Position numbers and translations under genes: made by a program. The notes below the pieces were generated by a model. It worked only from the letters and a program-made list of their open reading frames with translations. It did not search any database and was not told the origin of the DNA. From Deltaproteobacteria bacterium (GTDB taxonomy: Bacteria > Desulfobacterota > BSN033 > WVXP01), in assembly GCA_019308905.1 (NCBI GenBank), contig JAFDHF010000044.1, positions 1-35,335 on the forward strand: a DNA stretch of 35,335 bases, read 5' to 3'. Numbering within the stretch: position 1 is the stretch's first letter; each line of letters opens with the position of its first letter. Shown here piece after piece: positions 5,596 to 14,244 of the stretch.

Positions 5596-6327
5596 TTGGC
5601 ACGGCACCGGCCCAAACAGCTCGCTAAACTCCTTGAGTACATCCTTGGCCGCCGCCCGGATGAGTTCGGCCTGGTGCCGGATTCAGACGGTTTCGTACCC
5701 TTGAAAGAACTCCTCCAGTCAGTCGGGGAAGAGGAGGGGTGGTCCTATGTGCGGCTGGCCGACATCCGGGAAGTTCTCATGATCGACCCGAAACGCTTCG
5801 AGACAGCTCCGGAAGGGATCCGCATGAATCCCGGGCGGGCTTTACCGCCCTCTCTCAAACCTCAGCCGGCCGTGCCCCCCGAGATCCTTTACTACGGTGC
5901 CAGGCAGAAGGCCTATCCCCATATGCTCAACAGGGGACTTTCCCCTACTCGACATCCCCTTGTTGTCCTGGCAACCACGGAGCAACTCGCCCTTCGAATC
6001 GGCCGGCGGAGGGATCCCAAGCCTTTCCTGGTCAAGGTCCATGCGGCGAGGGCTCACCAAGATGGGATAGCCTTTTTGAGGCTCGGAGAGCTCCTCTACC
6101 TGGTCGAATCTCTCGCTGCTACGTACCTGGAAGGGCCTCCCATTCCCAGCGAGAAGCCGGCCCCAAGGAAAACCCCTCAGAAGGAGACTTACAGGCCGGC
6201 CGGGGCTTTTGAAATCGATCTCCAGTCCATACCCAGAAGAATCCGCCAGGAGAAGGAGAGAAGGGTGCAGGCCTGGAAGAAGGAGGCCCGGCGGTATCGG
6301 AGGATGAGGGAGAAGGGCCGCTACTAG
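5596..6327 (+). CDS. Divergent KptA/Tpt1-like RNA 2'-phosphotransferase homologue
   Basis: The first half, KQLAKLLEYILGRRPDEFGLVPDSDGF and then DIREVLMIDPKRF, matches the winged-helix lobe of KptA/Tpt1, which removes a 2'-phosphate from RNA using NAD+. The second half resembles the ADP-ribosyltransferase-like lobe (ILYYGARQKAYPHMLNRGLSP). Several canonical residues differ: the RH of the LRHKP element is GR here, and the His of LYHGT is Tyr. Activity is therefore doubtful or altered. A basic C-terminal tail (about 50 residues, many R/K/E) is extra. The TTG at 5596 with GGAGG five bases upstream fits the family N-terminus; the frame stays open back to 5452. Confidence 0.72.
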   Translation: MARHRPKQLAKLLEYILGRRPDEFGLVPDSDGFVPLKELLQSVGEEEGWSYVRLADIREVLMIDPKRFETAPEGIRMNPGRALPPSLKPQPAVPPEILYYGARQKAYPHMLNRGLSPTRHPLVVLATTEQLALRIGRRRDPKPFLVKVHAARAHQDGIAFLRLGELLYLVESLAATYLEGPPIPSEKPAPRKTPQKETYRPAGAFEIDLQSIPRRIRQEKERRVQAWKKEARRYRRMREKGRY

Positions 6328-6354
6328 GATCGACCGCTTACCACGGGCCGGCGA

Positions 6355-6705
6355 TTACTCGGTACCGGGGAAGGAGAGTGGGGCGTTTCTCAGGACGGCG
6401 ATGGTCGCTCCCCAACCTCCTCCCCCAGGATCTGCATCTCGGTAGGACTCGACCATGGGGCTGCGGGAGAGAAGTGACTGGACGCGACGGCGCTGGATCC
6501 CCTTTCCCTTTCCATGGATTATCCGAACCTCGGTGATGCCCCTTTCCAGGCACTCCTCGAGATAGTCTTCGAGGAGCGGTTCGAGATCGCGGGGAGAGAA
6601 AGTGTGGAGATCCAAGGTGCCTGTTATCGGCATCCTCACCGCGGGGACCGATTCGTCGGGTTCGGGGGATGTTTCCGGCTCTCTTCCGTCTCTTTTTCCG
6701 TCCAC
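6355..6705 (-). CDS. Smr-domain protein
   Basis: This is a small stand-alone Smr domain protein. After a disordered acidic N-terminus comes TGTLDLHTFSPRDLEPLLEDYL, then the hallmark IIHGKGKGIQRRRV and the closing GGGGWGATIAVL. Smr domains, also the C-terminal part of MutS2, bind or nick branched DNA or cleave RNA; the DLH and HGKG elements are the key residues and both are intact. GTG at 6705 has GGGAGG eight bases upstream; TTG at 6735 is an alternative. It converges with the KptA-like gene (28-bp gap) and diverges from the aminotransferase gene. Confidence 0.88.
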   Translation of the reverse strand: MDGKRDGREPETSPEPDESVPAVRMPITGTLDLHTFSPRDLEPLLEDYLEECLERGITEVRIIHGKGKGIQRRRVQSLLSRSPMVESYRDADPGGGGWGATIAVLRNAPLSFPGTE

Positions 6706-6851
6706 GGCTCTATCCTCCCCTCCCGCCGGCCGCAACCCTGCCGCGCCTGGGGGGAAACACCGGGGCTGCCTTCGCGAAAAGACAGGCGGCAGAGAGATGA
6801 TATCATGAATCTCCTCGTGAGTGGAACCGACAAGGCAACAGGGAGGAGCAT

Positions 6852-8129
6852 ATGGACCACAGCGATTCGGATTGGGTGAGGCGGTCGTTCAGCGTGTTTC
6901 CTGGAGGTTCCCTGGGTGAGTTCAATCTCACCAGGGATCTTTCCACCGTACTGAGCCACGGCAGAGGTGCCAGGGTTTACGATGTATACGGGAGGGAGTT
7001 CATCGACTTCAGTATCGGTTGGGGTTCCGACATTCTGGGCCATGCTCATCCGGCAGTGGTCAAGGCTGTCAGGGAGCAGCTATCGAGGGGTTCCAACTTC
7101 TCCTACGTAAGCAGGCCCGCCCTTGAGCTTGCCGAGGAGATCGTCAGGTCTGTCCCCTGTGCTGAAAAGGTCCGGTTTGCCGCCTCGGGAACAGAGGCAA
7201 CCATGTACTGCATCAGGTTCGCCCGGGCCTTTACGGGGAAAAACGGGATTCTCAAGTTCGAGGGCGCCTACCACGGGGCAAACGAGTACGGGACCATGAG
7301 CCTTTTCCCCCAGAGGCTTCTCGATTTCCCTCAGGCAGAACCTACCTCTGCGGGCTGTTCAGAGGCGATCAAGAAGGAGGTCCTTGTCGCTCCTTTCAAT
7401 GATCTGGACACTACCTCGAGAATCGTCGAAAAACACGGGGAATCCCTTGCAGCTATCGTCGTGGAGCCTCTCCAACGCTGCACACCACCGAAACCAGGCT
7501 TCTTGGAAGGACTCCGGGCGCTGACCAGGCAGCACGGGATCATTCTCGTCTTCGACGAGGTTGTCACGGGCTTCAGGCTGGCCTACGGAGGGGCGCAGGA
7601 AAGATACGGCGTGATCCCTGATATCTGTGCCCTGGGCAAGGGTCTCGGTGGAGGATATCCGGTAGGGGCGGTATGCGGCCGAGAAGACATCATGGACCTC
7701 TGCACCGAGTCGAGGCTGGGCAAGGACGGGCGCTACGTGTGGTTTGCGGCTACCCTTGGGGGTAATCCGGTGACCGCCACGGCCGGGCTGGCCACGCTGG
7801 CCGAGTTGAGAAAACCCGGAGTTTACGAGAAGCTTTACGCCCTGGGCGAACAGGCCAGAAAGGGTCTCAGAGAGGTCCTCTCTGAGAAAGGAGTCAAGGG
7901 CCGCGTGCTGGGAGAGGGGCCAATCACGCAGATCGTCTTCTCAGATGAGGAGATAGTCGATTACCGATCGGCCTTCAGGGCAGACCGTACAAAGGCCAGG
8001 CAGTTCAGCCTCGCCCTCTTCAGAAAGGGGATCTTCCTCAATCCCATGGGAACCAAACTCTATATCTCCCTGGCCCACACCCCCCAGGACATCGACCAAC
8101 TCGTCCAAAAGGCCCGGGATGCTCTGTGA
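6852..8129 (+). CDS. Class III aminotransferase, glutamate-1-semialdehyde type
   Basis: This is a 425-residue fold-type I PLP enzyme. Visible elements are the SGTEATM phosphate-binding loop (112-118), the AYHGAN segment (139-144), FDEVVTGFR with the Asp that contacts the pyridine nitrogen (235), and the Schiff-base lysine in ALGKGLGGGYPVGA (K263). Its length and order match glutamate-1-semialdehyde 2,1-aminomutase-like proteins. No other haem genes are nearby and the sequence is not close enough by eye to assign HemL, so an amino-mutase or amino-transferase on another substrate remains possible. The ATG has GGGAGGAG just upstream. Confidence 0.85.
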   Translation: MDHSDSDWVRRSFSVFPGGSLGEFNLTRDLSTVLSHGRGARVYDVYGREFIDFSIGWGSDILGHAHPAVVKAVREQLSRGSNFSYVSRPALELAEEIVRSVPCAEKVRFAASGTEATMYCIRFARAFTGKNGILKFEGAYHGANEYGTMSLFPQRLLDFPQAEPTSAGCSEAIKKEVLVAPFNDLDTTSRIVEKHGESLAAIVVEPLQRCTPPKPGFLEGLRALTRQHGIILVFDEVVTGFRLAYGGAQERYGVIPDICALGKGLGGGYPVGAVCGREDIMDLCTESRLGKDGRYVWFAATLGGNPVTATAGLATLAELRKPGVYEKLYALGEQARKGLREVLSEKGVKGRVLGEGPITQIVFSDEEIVDYRSAFRADRTKARQFSLALFRKGIFLNPMGTKLYISLAHTPQDIDQLVQKARDAL

Positions 8130-8212
8130 CACTCCGCAACCAAGAGGCGTTCGATGTGGCAAGAAAATTGCATCCCGCCTGGTAATTCCAAGGAACGGCA
8201 CTACCGCAGCCA

Positions 8213-10369
8213 ATGGAGCTACAGCCGCCCACAAATATCCCCGACAAGGAGCCTGTCGCTGGGGATCCTGCAAAGGAAGCCAAGGATAGACTGGCCCACT
8301 TTATCCTCTCCCTGATTCAAGCCTTTCTCCGCACCGGTTACTATACTCCTGATCACCCGGAATCAAAGAAGGCGAGGGCAGGACTCTACGAGGACTTCCA
8401 GAGCCTGTTCATACAGAAGGACGAGCTGACCTTCCTTGTTCGGGATGACCCTCGAGGCAAGAATGTTCTGATCGAAGGAGTAATGCCGGAGACCCAGTAT
8501 CTCAGCCGCATCATGCTCCGCGGCATGGCAGAGATGTACATCCCCAAGTTCGTCCAGTTCCTCGAGCGAAAAGACCTCATCAGCCTCACCCTCAAACAGA
8601 CCATGACACGAGCCGAATTTGCCGGCTTTGTTGACGTCATGAGCCAGCAGAGCTTTGTCGACACCCAGGAAAAAGGCGACAAAGAGCGATTCAGCCAGGC
8701 CTTGAAAGACAAGGGGATTTTCAACATCTCCTATATCTTCAACGAGGACCTCCTGGGAGCGAAGCGGAAAATCCCATGGCGGGCCCAGCTTGCCCTCTCC
8801 CGCCTTAAGAAGGATCTCAGGATGATCCCTCTCTATCTCGACCTCGACGAGCAGGGCCTGAGGAAGATCAAAAGGGAAATCATACAGGACGTGACGCGAC
8901 CTATCCGGAGCGGTGAGGTCATTTACTACGTTCTCATGAACAGCGACCTGGCCGAAACCAAGGAGCTAAGGGCTTCCGACATCGACGGGGAGATCCTCGC
9001 CTCCCTGTCGAACGATCTCCTCCTCAAGACAGCACAGACCTTGCTCAAGGAGAGTCTGCGCCACAAGGAGACCCACACGCCTCAGGGCAAGATCTCAAGC
9101 CTTCTGAGACAGGCCGCCTCGGTTCTCAATCAAAGGGAGACGGAGGGGAGAGAAGCCTTCCTGGAAGCCTCCTTCAAGCATAAGCTCATACCCTTCGAGG
9201 AGCTTCCGAGAGCCACCCAGGCCAAAATCAAGCTCGAGCATCTTACCAACAAGTTCCTCCGGTACAGCAAATCCTTTTTCGACCAGTTCGACCAGATCCA
9301 GGACAAGGAGAAGTACCTCCAGCTTGCCCGGTCATTCATAAAGCTTATTCCTGAACTGATCCGTCGAGATCGGTACCAGGAGATCCTGAAGATCATCACC
9401 CACATCGACCGTCACTTCAATGAGAGAAAACACCTTTCCATCTATGCCGGCCAGGTGCTCGAGGAGATCGGAAGGGGCGAGATTCCCCAGGCGTTGAAGG
9501 AAAAGTTCCTTACCGAAAAAAAGGAGATCCGCCTGGCCATAGCCCCGATTTTTCTCAAGCTCCACGTGGGATCGGTTCCCTACCTGCTCTCCCTCTTGAA
9601 GGAGAGTAGAGATCAATGGGTTCGGAAACAGGCATGCGAAATACTCGTCGAGATCGGCTCTCCGGCTATCAACTTCATCCTCAATGAACTCAACAAGAAG
9701 GAGATAAGCACAGAATCGACCATCGACATCATCCGTGTTCTGGGGGAGATAAAGAGCGATGAATGGATCGAGCCCCTGGCCAACACCGTTCGCCTCTATC
9801 TGACCCACGAAAGCCCCTACCTCAGGCAGGAGGCTCTCAAAGTCTACTATAGGATCAAGGGAGGCGAGGGTGAAGAGATCTACCTGGCTCTACTCAACGA
9901 TCCGGATTTGGGTGTCAAGAAGAGTGCCATTCAGTGTCTGGGCAGGATCAAGAGCCGGAAGGCCCTGAAGAGATTCATCCAAATATTGGAAAAACTGGAG
10001 GAGTTTCCATCGGAGAGAAACGCACAGTTGGAGACACGCCTCTTCTGCGCTCTCGGTTTCTATGACGACCTCAAGGCCTCAGACATGACCTCACTGGAGA
10101 GTCTCCTGTTGGATACCCTCGATCGCAGATTGAGTACCGGGACGCTCAGCTTCCTGAAAAAGAACAAGAACCCCCTCTCAGAGGAGGCCGTGGCCGCAAT
10201 CTGTGAATCCCTCGGGAAGATCGGAACCGCCCGGTCCATTCCGGCACTTCAGAAGCTCGAAAAACAGCGCAATAGCCCCTGGGAGGCAAAGGCCGCAGAA
10301 GCAGTCAAGAGAATCACAGACAGGGAAACGGGCTCAGACCAGACGCGCCTCCCGGGAATCAAAGGGTAA
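8213..10369 (+). CDS. Large HEAT-repeat protein
   Basis: This is a 718-residue, mostly helical cytoplasmic protein with no signal peptide or membrane span. The N-terminal part (about 20-200) contains ILSLIQAFLRTGYYTPDHPESKKA, a motif I associate with uncharacterised deltaproteobacterial HEAT proteins. From about residue 430 onward, HEAT-like helical pairs recur (VGSVPYLLSLLKESRDQWVRK; LRQEALKVYYRIKGGEGEE; KKSAIQCLGRIKSRKALKRF). Such scaffolds mediate protein-protein contacts. It stands alone, converging with the ABC permease gene. The start is an ATG with only a weak AAGGAA 18 bases upstream. Specific function is unknown. Confidence 0.75.
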   Translation: MELQPPTNIPDKEPVAGDPAKEAKDRLAHFILSLIQAFLRTGYYTPDHPESKKARAGLYEDFQSLFIQKDELTFLVRDDPRGKNVLIEGVMPETQYLSRIMLRGMAEMYIPKFVQFLERKDLISLTLKQTMTRAEFAGFVDVMSQQSFVDTQEKGDKERFSQALKDKGIFNISYIFNEDLLGAKRKIPWRAQLALSRLKKDLRMIPLYLDLDEQGLRKIKREIIQDVTRPIRSGEVIYYVLMNSDLAETKELRASDIDGEILASLSNDLLLKTAQTLLKESLRHKETHTPQGKISSLLRQAASVLNQRETEGREAFLEASFKHKLIPFEELPRATQAKIKLEHLTNKFLRYSKSFFDQFDQIQDKEKYLQLARSFIKLIPELIRRDRYQEILKIITHIDRHFNERKHLSIYAGQVLEEIGRGEIPQALKEKFLTEKKEIRLAIAPIFLKLHVGSVPYLLSLLKESRDQWVRKQACEILVEIGSPAINFILNELNKKEISTESTIDIIRVLGEIKSDEWIEPLANTVRLYLTHESPYLRQEALKVYYRIKGGEGEEIYLALLNDPDLGVKKSAIQCLGRIKSRKALKRFIQILEKLEEFPSERNAQLETRLFCALGFYDDLKASDMTSLESLLLDTLDRRLSTGTLSFLKKNKNPLSEEAVAAICESLGKIGTARSIPALQKLEKQRNSPWEAKAAEAVKRITDRETGSDQTRLPGIKG

Positions 10370-10411
10370 CTTCCTCTCCGATCCGGACAGACGACCGCCA
10401 AGCCGAATCTT

Positions 10412-10435
10412 GAGCCGGCCCGCGGCCGGAGGCTC
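10412..10435. terminator. GC-rich hairpin between convergent genes
   Basis: CCGGCC (10415-10420), loop CGC, GGCCGG (10424-10429), with partly pairing GAG/CTC flanks. It lies in the 78-bp gap between the HEAT gene and the convergent permease gene. There is no U-run on either side, so bidirectional termination is only inferred from position. Confidence 0.35.
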
Positions 10436-10447
10436 CAGGCGCTCTCT

Positions 10448-11293
10448 CTATTCGATAAACCGGTACCCAGATGTCATGATCTCGGTGCGGCTGACCAGAA
10501 AATTCAGAGCCACCCCAAGCAGGGCCAGCACAGCCACGGCAACAAGAATCCCCGCCACGTCGAACATGCCCCCCGATTCTTCCAGGAGGTAGCCCAGGCC
10601 TCGATTGGAAGAGATGATTTCGCCCACCACCGCGGCAACCAAGGCCCGGGGCAGAGCGAAGCGCAGCCCGGTGAAGATCCACCCGGCAGCGTGGGGAAAC
10701 ACCACCTTGCGGAAGAGGTCCCACTTGGATGCGCCCATCACGCGGAGCACGTCGATGTACGTCTGGTCGACCTGGCGGGCTCCGACAAAGGCGTTGAAGA
10801 AGACCAGGAAGTAGACGACCACCGTCACCAGGGCCACCTTCGAAGCGATCCCTATGCCGAACCAGATCACAAAAAGAGGGGCAAGGGCAATCCGGGGGAT
10901 TCCATATACGGCGGAGATGTAAGGTGTCAAAGCGTCTGAGAGGAGGGAACTGGAACTCAGCAGAAAACCCGTCGCAATGGCAAGGGCCGTACCGATAAGG
11001 GATCCGAGGAGCATCTCCAGAAAAGTTATGCTCAAATGGTATAGAAGGATACCGCTGGAAATCCACTCCCAGGCCGTCTGAGCCACAAGCACGGGGCTCG
11101 CGATCCAGTTGGCCGGAATCAGCCGCCCCGATACGATCTGCCAGAGGGCAAGGAGGCAGAAAAGGAGCAGTAGCCGGTACAACTGGACCTTGAGGTGCCG
11201 TTCATAGAAAGAGGGCAAGGAGGCCTTCCTCAGTTCCTCCAGTTCTGTCGGTCCGGGCGTCGACCCGGCCGAAGGGATTCCGGAATCCGCCAT
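10448..11293 (-). CDS. ABC importer permease (SsuC/TauC type)
   Basis: This inner-membrane permease of the binding-protein-dependent transport family has about six hydrophobic helices. It carries the cytoplasmic EAA loop DVLRVMGASKWDLFRKVVFPHAA that docks on the ATPase, followed by ALPRALVAAVVGEII. It is the last gene of a four-gene minus-strand operon (binding protein, permease, ATPase, permease). ATG 11293 overlaps the ATPase stop as TGATG; GTG at 11296 is the next alternative. Close in layout to permeases for sulfonates, nitrate or pyrimidine precursors; the substrate is not predictable. Confidence 0.9.
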   Translation of the reverse strand: MADSGIPSAGSTPGPTELEELRKASLPSFYERHLKVQLYRLLLLFCLLALWQIVSGRLIPANWIASPVLVAQTAWEWISSGILLYHLSITFLEMLLGSLIGTALAIATGFLLSSSSLLSDALTPYISAVYGIPRIALAPLFVIWFGIGIASKVALVTVVVYFLVFFNAFVGARQVDQTYIDVLRVMGASKWDLFRKVVFPHAAGWIFTGLRFALPRALVAAVVGEIISSNRGLGYLLEESGGMFDVAGILVAVAVLALLGVALNFLVSRTEIMTSGYRFIE

Positions 11294-12087
11294 CACAAAT
11301 CCTCTCCCTTGGAGACCTCTCCCCTCAAGGATTCCCAGATCTCCTCGTACAACTGGCCAAAAAGGGGGGCGAATCGTATCTGGAATACGTCCCTCGGTCT
11401 CTCGATTGGAATATCACGGATCAACTTGATCCTTCCGGGTCTTCCGGTGAAAACCACAAGCCTGTCGGCCAGGGCAATGGCCTCTCCGAGATCGTGGGTG
11501 ACAAAAATCATGGTCTTCCTGGTGCGGTCCCATATCTTGAGCAGCTCATCCTGGAGAATGAGCTTCAACTGGGCGTCCAACGCCCCGAAGGGTTCATCGA
11601 GAAGGAGGGCCACAGGATCATAGATGAGGGTGCGGGCCAGGGCAACCCTCTTGCGCATGCCCCCTGAAAGCTGAGAGGGATAGTGCTTCTCACAACCCTG
11701 CAACCCGACGAGATTGATGTACTTCTGGATTCTCTTGGATCGTTCATCCCAGGGGATCCTCTGGATCTCCAGCGAGATTCCCACGTTCTGCTCAACGTTT
11801 CTCCAGGGAAAGAGGGAATCATGCTGCGTGATGTACCCCATATCGGTGTTAACCCCCTTAGACTCCTTCCCCCTGTAGAGAATCGACCCCGAAGTCGGTT
11901 CCATCAGCCCGGCTATCATATTGAGAAGGGTCGATTTCCCGCACCCCGACGGCCCCACAAAGGCCACAAAATCGCCCTCCCCCACGGTCAGCGAGACATC
12001 CTCAAGGGCCAGGATGTCGCTTGTCCTGGTTATGAACCACTTGTATACATTCCGGATCTCGATCATGGCCCCAGACTCAGTGCTCAT
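11293..12087 (-). CDS. ABC importer ATPase (SsuB/TauB type)
   Basis: This 264-residue nucleotide-binding subunit has Walker [12 protein letters not shown] (about 45-55), Q-loop region YITQHDSLFPWRNVEQN, signature LSGGMRKRVALARTL (about 141-155), Walker B VALLLDEPFGALD and the switch histidine in FVTHDLGEA. It energises the two permeases that flank it. The ATG at 12087 overlaps the upstream permease gene by 11 bp. The sequence is closest in style to nitrate/sulfonate/taurine importer ATPases. Confidence 0.93.
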   Translation of the reverse strand: MSTESGAMIEIRNVYKWFITRTSDILALEDVSLTVGEGDFVAFVGPSGCGKSTLLNMIAGLMEPTSGSILYRGKESKGVNTDMGYITQHDSLFPWRNVEQNVGISLEIQRIPWDERSKRIQKYINLVGLQGCEKHYPSQLSGGMRKRVALARTLIYDPVALLLDEPFGALDAQLKLILQDELLKIWDRTRKTMIFVTHDLGEAIALADRLVVFTGRPGRIKLIRDIPIERPRDVFQIRFAPLFGQLYEEIWESLRGEVSKGEDL

Positions 12088-12940
12088 CGCCCTTCCAGCG
12101 CAGCACCCGCCTCTCGGCCCGCTCGACGATCTCGTTGAGGACGAGGCCGATGAGCATCAAATTGAAAAGGGCTGCAAAGACCCCCGTCGTGTCCATCACG
12201 CCCGATGCGTCCTCAATGAGATAGCCGATGCCCTTCTGGGAAGCGATCAATTCGCCGACGACCGCTGCAACCAGGGTATAGGGAATCGCGTTCTTGAAAC
12301 TCGAGAAAATCCAGACAGCCGAGGCGGGAAGTATCGCCTTGGTGAAGACCTCCCTTTCCGTGGCTCCCATGATCCGCAGGGTGTTTATCCACTCCTGGTC
12401 CACCGAGCGGATCCCCGTGAAGGTATTGAAAAAAACGAGAAAAAAGACGGTAACCGCCACGAGAACCATCTTCGGCGTGAAGCCGATGCCGAAGTAGAGG
12501 ATGAACAGGGGGCCCAGCACGATGCCGGGAACGCTCCAGACAGCCATGAGAAACGGGTCGACGATATCCGCTATCATTTTCCGGGTGCCGAGGAGAAAGC
12601 CGGCCAATACCGCAAAGAACAGGCCGATGGCGAACCCGGTGGCCATCTCTTGGAGGGTAACCCAAAGATGGGGAAAGAAGAAACCGGTGAAATACCATTC
12701 CCTCAATCTTGCGGCGATCTCCGAGGGCCGGCTGATCCAAAACGGATCGATGAGGGCCCTGGAGGCCCACTCCCAAAAGAGAAGCCCCCCTATGCCGAAG
12801 GCTGCCCTCAGGGTAAACACCTTGTATCGTCTTACCCTTGTCTTCCTTTCAAACTCGGCACGATTCACACTGGGATCGAGGGGGTCGGCACCAGCCCCCT
12901 CCGGGCAAACCGTGGCCTTTGTCGGAATGGCGGTCTTCAT
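12077..12940 (-). CDS. ABC importer permease (SsuC/TauC type)
   Basis: This is the second permease of the same importer. It has about six membrane helices and the EAA loop INTLRIMGATEREVFTKAILPASA, ending with LIEDASGVMDTTGVFAALFNLMLIG. The N-terminal 50 residues before the first helix are long and polar. ATG 12940 is chosen; the frame stays open to a GTG at 13006 lying on a GGAGG, so the true start is uncertain. Two different permeases around one ATPase suggest a heterodimeric channel. Confidence 0.88.
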   Translation of the reverse strand: MKTAIPTKATVCPEGAGADPLDPSVNRAEFERKTRVRRYKVFTLRAAFGIGGLLFWEWASRALIDPFWISRPSEIAARLREWYFTGFFFPHLWVTLQEMATGFAIGLFFAVLAGFLLGTRKMIADIVDPFLMAVWSVPGIVLGPLFILYFGIGFTPKMVLVAVTVFFLVFFNTFTGIRSVDQEWINTLRIMGATEREVFTKAILPASAVWIFSSFKNAIPYTLVAAVVGELIASQKGIGYLIEDASGVMDTTGVFAALFNLMLIGLVLNEIVERAERRVLRWKGDEH

Positions 12941-13017
12941 GGACGATCGATCAAAGAACCCCGGTAGGAGATGCCTCACCCTGCAATGCAAGCCAAGACA
13001 AGACACCTCCAGGGCCT

Positions 13018-14067
13018 CTATTTCCCCAACTCCTTCATGGCCCGGGGAACGAACTCGGTGGCTGCCGTTTTTTCAAAGGCCATCCTCGCCTTTTCTTCTG
13101 GAGTGGCGTCCTGGAAATGGAGTCGCATGTTGATCTCCCATCCGGCCTTTGTGAGCTCGGGCACCCTCGGAATAGCCTTGCGCATGTTCTCGTAGGAGGC
13201 CTCCCTGAGTTCCGGAGTAGCCTCCTTCCAGGTCCTGCCGATGATCTCTATCGTTCCTTGCTTGTCTGTATTGATATAGTCGATGGCCCGGATAATGGCC
13301 TTGGTGAAGGCAAGGATAACGTCCGGGTGGGCTTTCATGTACTTGTGGGTCGTGAAGAAACTGTCCCACATGTACCCGTTGAATTCCGGAACCTCCCCTC
13401 TGGCCATACTGAACACGATCGTGCCGATGCCCTTCTGCTCCAGCATCTCGGGGATCGGAGAGACCCACTGGAATACATCGAGCTTGCCTTTCTCGAAAGC
13501 CGCCACACCGGCCTTCCACTTACCGAAGGGGACGATCTGCACCTCCGTGTTCGGGTCGATACCCCTGTTCTTGAGGAAGGCCCTCGGTATGAGATCGGTT
13601 CCGCTCCCCGGGGAGGTACAACCGATTCTCAAGCCCTTCATGGCCCTTATCTTCTCGTCGATGGTCGAATTGACGGTGATCCCCTTTTTCTTCATCATTT
13701 CTGGTTTCATCAGGTACGCCAGGGGCCACTGGTTCAAGGGGCAGGCGAAAGCGACCACGTCAAAACCTTTACGTGCCGCCTTAAGGGCGTGGAAATACGC
13801 AAGGTTTACAATATCACAGCTTCCACCGAGCAGGGCGGCCGCGGCCTTGGAACCACCCGGTATGTTCGTCGCGTCGATCTCCAGGCCCTCCTGGGCGAAG
13901 AATCCCTTTTCCAAGGCGACTATTCGGGGAAGATAGCCCATATGGACGCTTGAATAGACGAAACGGACCTTCTGCCCTGCATGGCCGGCCACCGGCGCCA
14001 CCAGCATGGCGAAAACCACAAGAGCCGCCAAAACCAACCACTTTCTACCTTGGCTAAGATCTTTCAT
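13018..14067 (-). CDS. NMT1/THI5-like substrate-binding protein
   Basis: This 349-residue periplasmic binding protein has a signal peptide with a hydrophobic core (VLAALVVFAMLVAPVAG) and likely cleavage near AGHAG. The body has the NMT1-type fold: VRFVYSSVHMGYLPRIVALEKGFFAQEGLEID, then GGSKAAAALLGGSCDIVNLAY and GLRIGCTSPGSGTD. It delivers an unidentified small anion or pyrimidine-like ligand to the permeases encoded just downstream. ATG 14067 has a strong GGGAGGAAAG site; the upstream GTG at 14103 is unlikely. Confidence 0.9.
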   Translation of the reverse strand: MKDLSQGRKWLVLAALVVFAMLVAPVAGHAGQKVRFVYSSVHMGYLPRIVALEKGFFAQEGLEIDATNIPGGSKAAAALLGGSCDIVNLAYFHALKAARKGFDVVAFACPLNQWPLAYLMKPEMMKKKGITVNSTIDEKIRAMKGLRIGCTSPGSGTDLIPRAFLKNRGIDPNTEVQIVPFGKWKAGVAAFEKGKLDVFQWVSPIPEMLEQKGIGTIVFSMARGEVPEFNGYMWDSFFTTHKYMKAHPDVILAFTKAIIRAIDYINTDKQGTIEIIGRTWKEATPELREASYENMRKAIPRVPELTKAGWEINMRLHFQDATPEEKARMAFEKTAATEFVPRAMKELGK

Positions 14068-14203
14068 CTTCTTTCCTCCCTTGTTTTGTTGTACTTCCGA
14101 CACTTGCCTCCTTCAAGCCGTCAGAGGATACCACCCCCTTTCATCTGAGGAATGAATGCCTTTGAATCCCTCCGGGTCCTTTCACTCGCCTTAGCGCGGA
14201 TGC

Positions 14204-14221
14204 CCCGCGGCTTGCCGCGGG
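14204..14221. repeat. GC-rich palindrome between sulfatase and binding-protein genes
   Basis: CCCGCGG, loop CTTG, CCGCGGG: a perfect 7-bp stem. It sits 24 bp after the sulfatase stop (minus strand) and 137 bp before the binding-protein start. It has no U-run. It could end sulfatase transcription or be a dispersed palindromic repeat; only one copy is in this window. Confidence 0.45.
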
Positions 14222-14244
14222 AAGATTCACTCCCGCCCCGTGCT

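Noticed and set aside
10359-11066. Long antisense or shifted frames over the ABC operon (also 11921-12967, 12838-13953 and 12213-12776)
   Set aside because: These frames are His/Pro/Arg/Gly-rich shadows of clearly assigned transporter genes.
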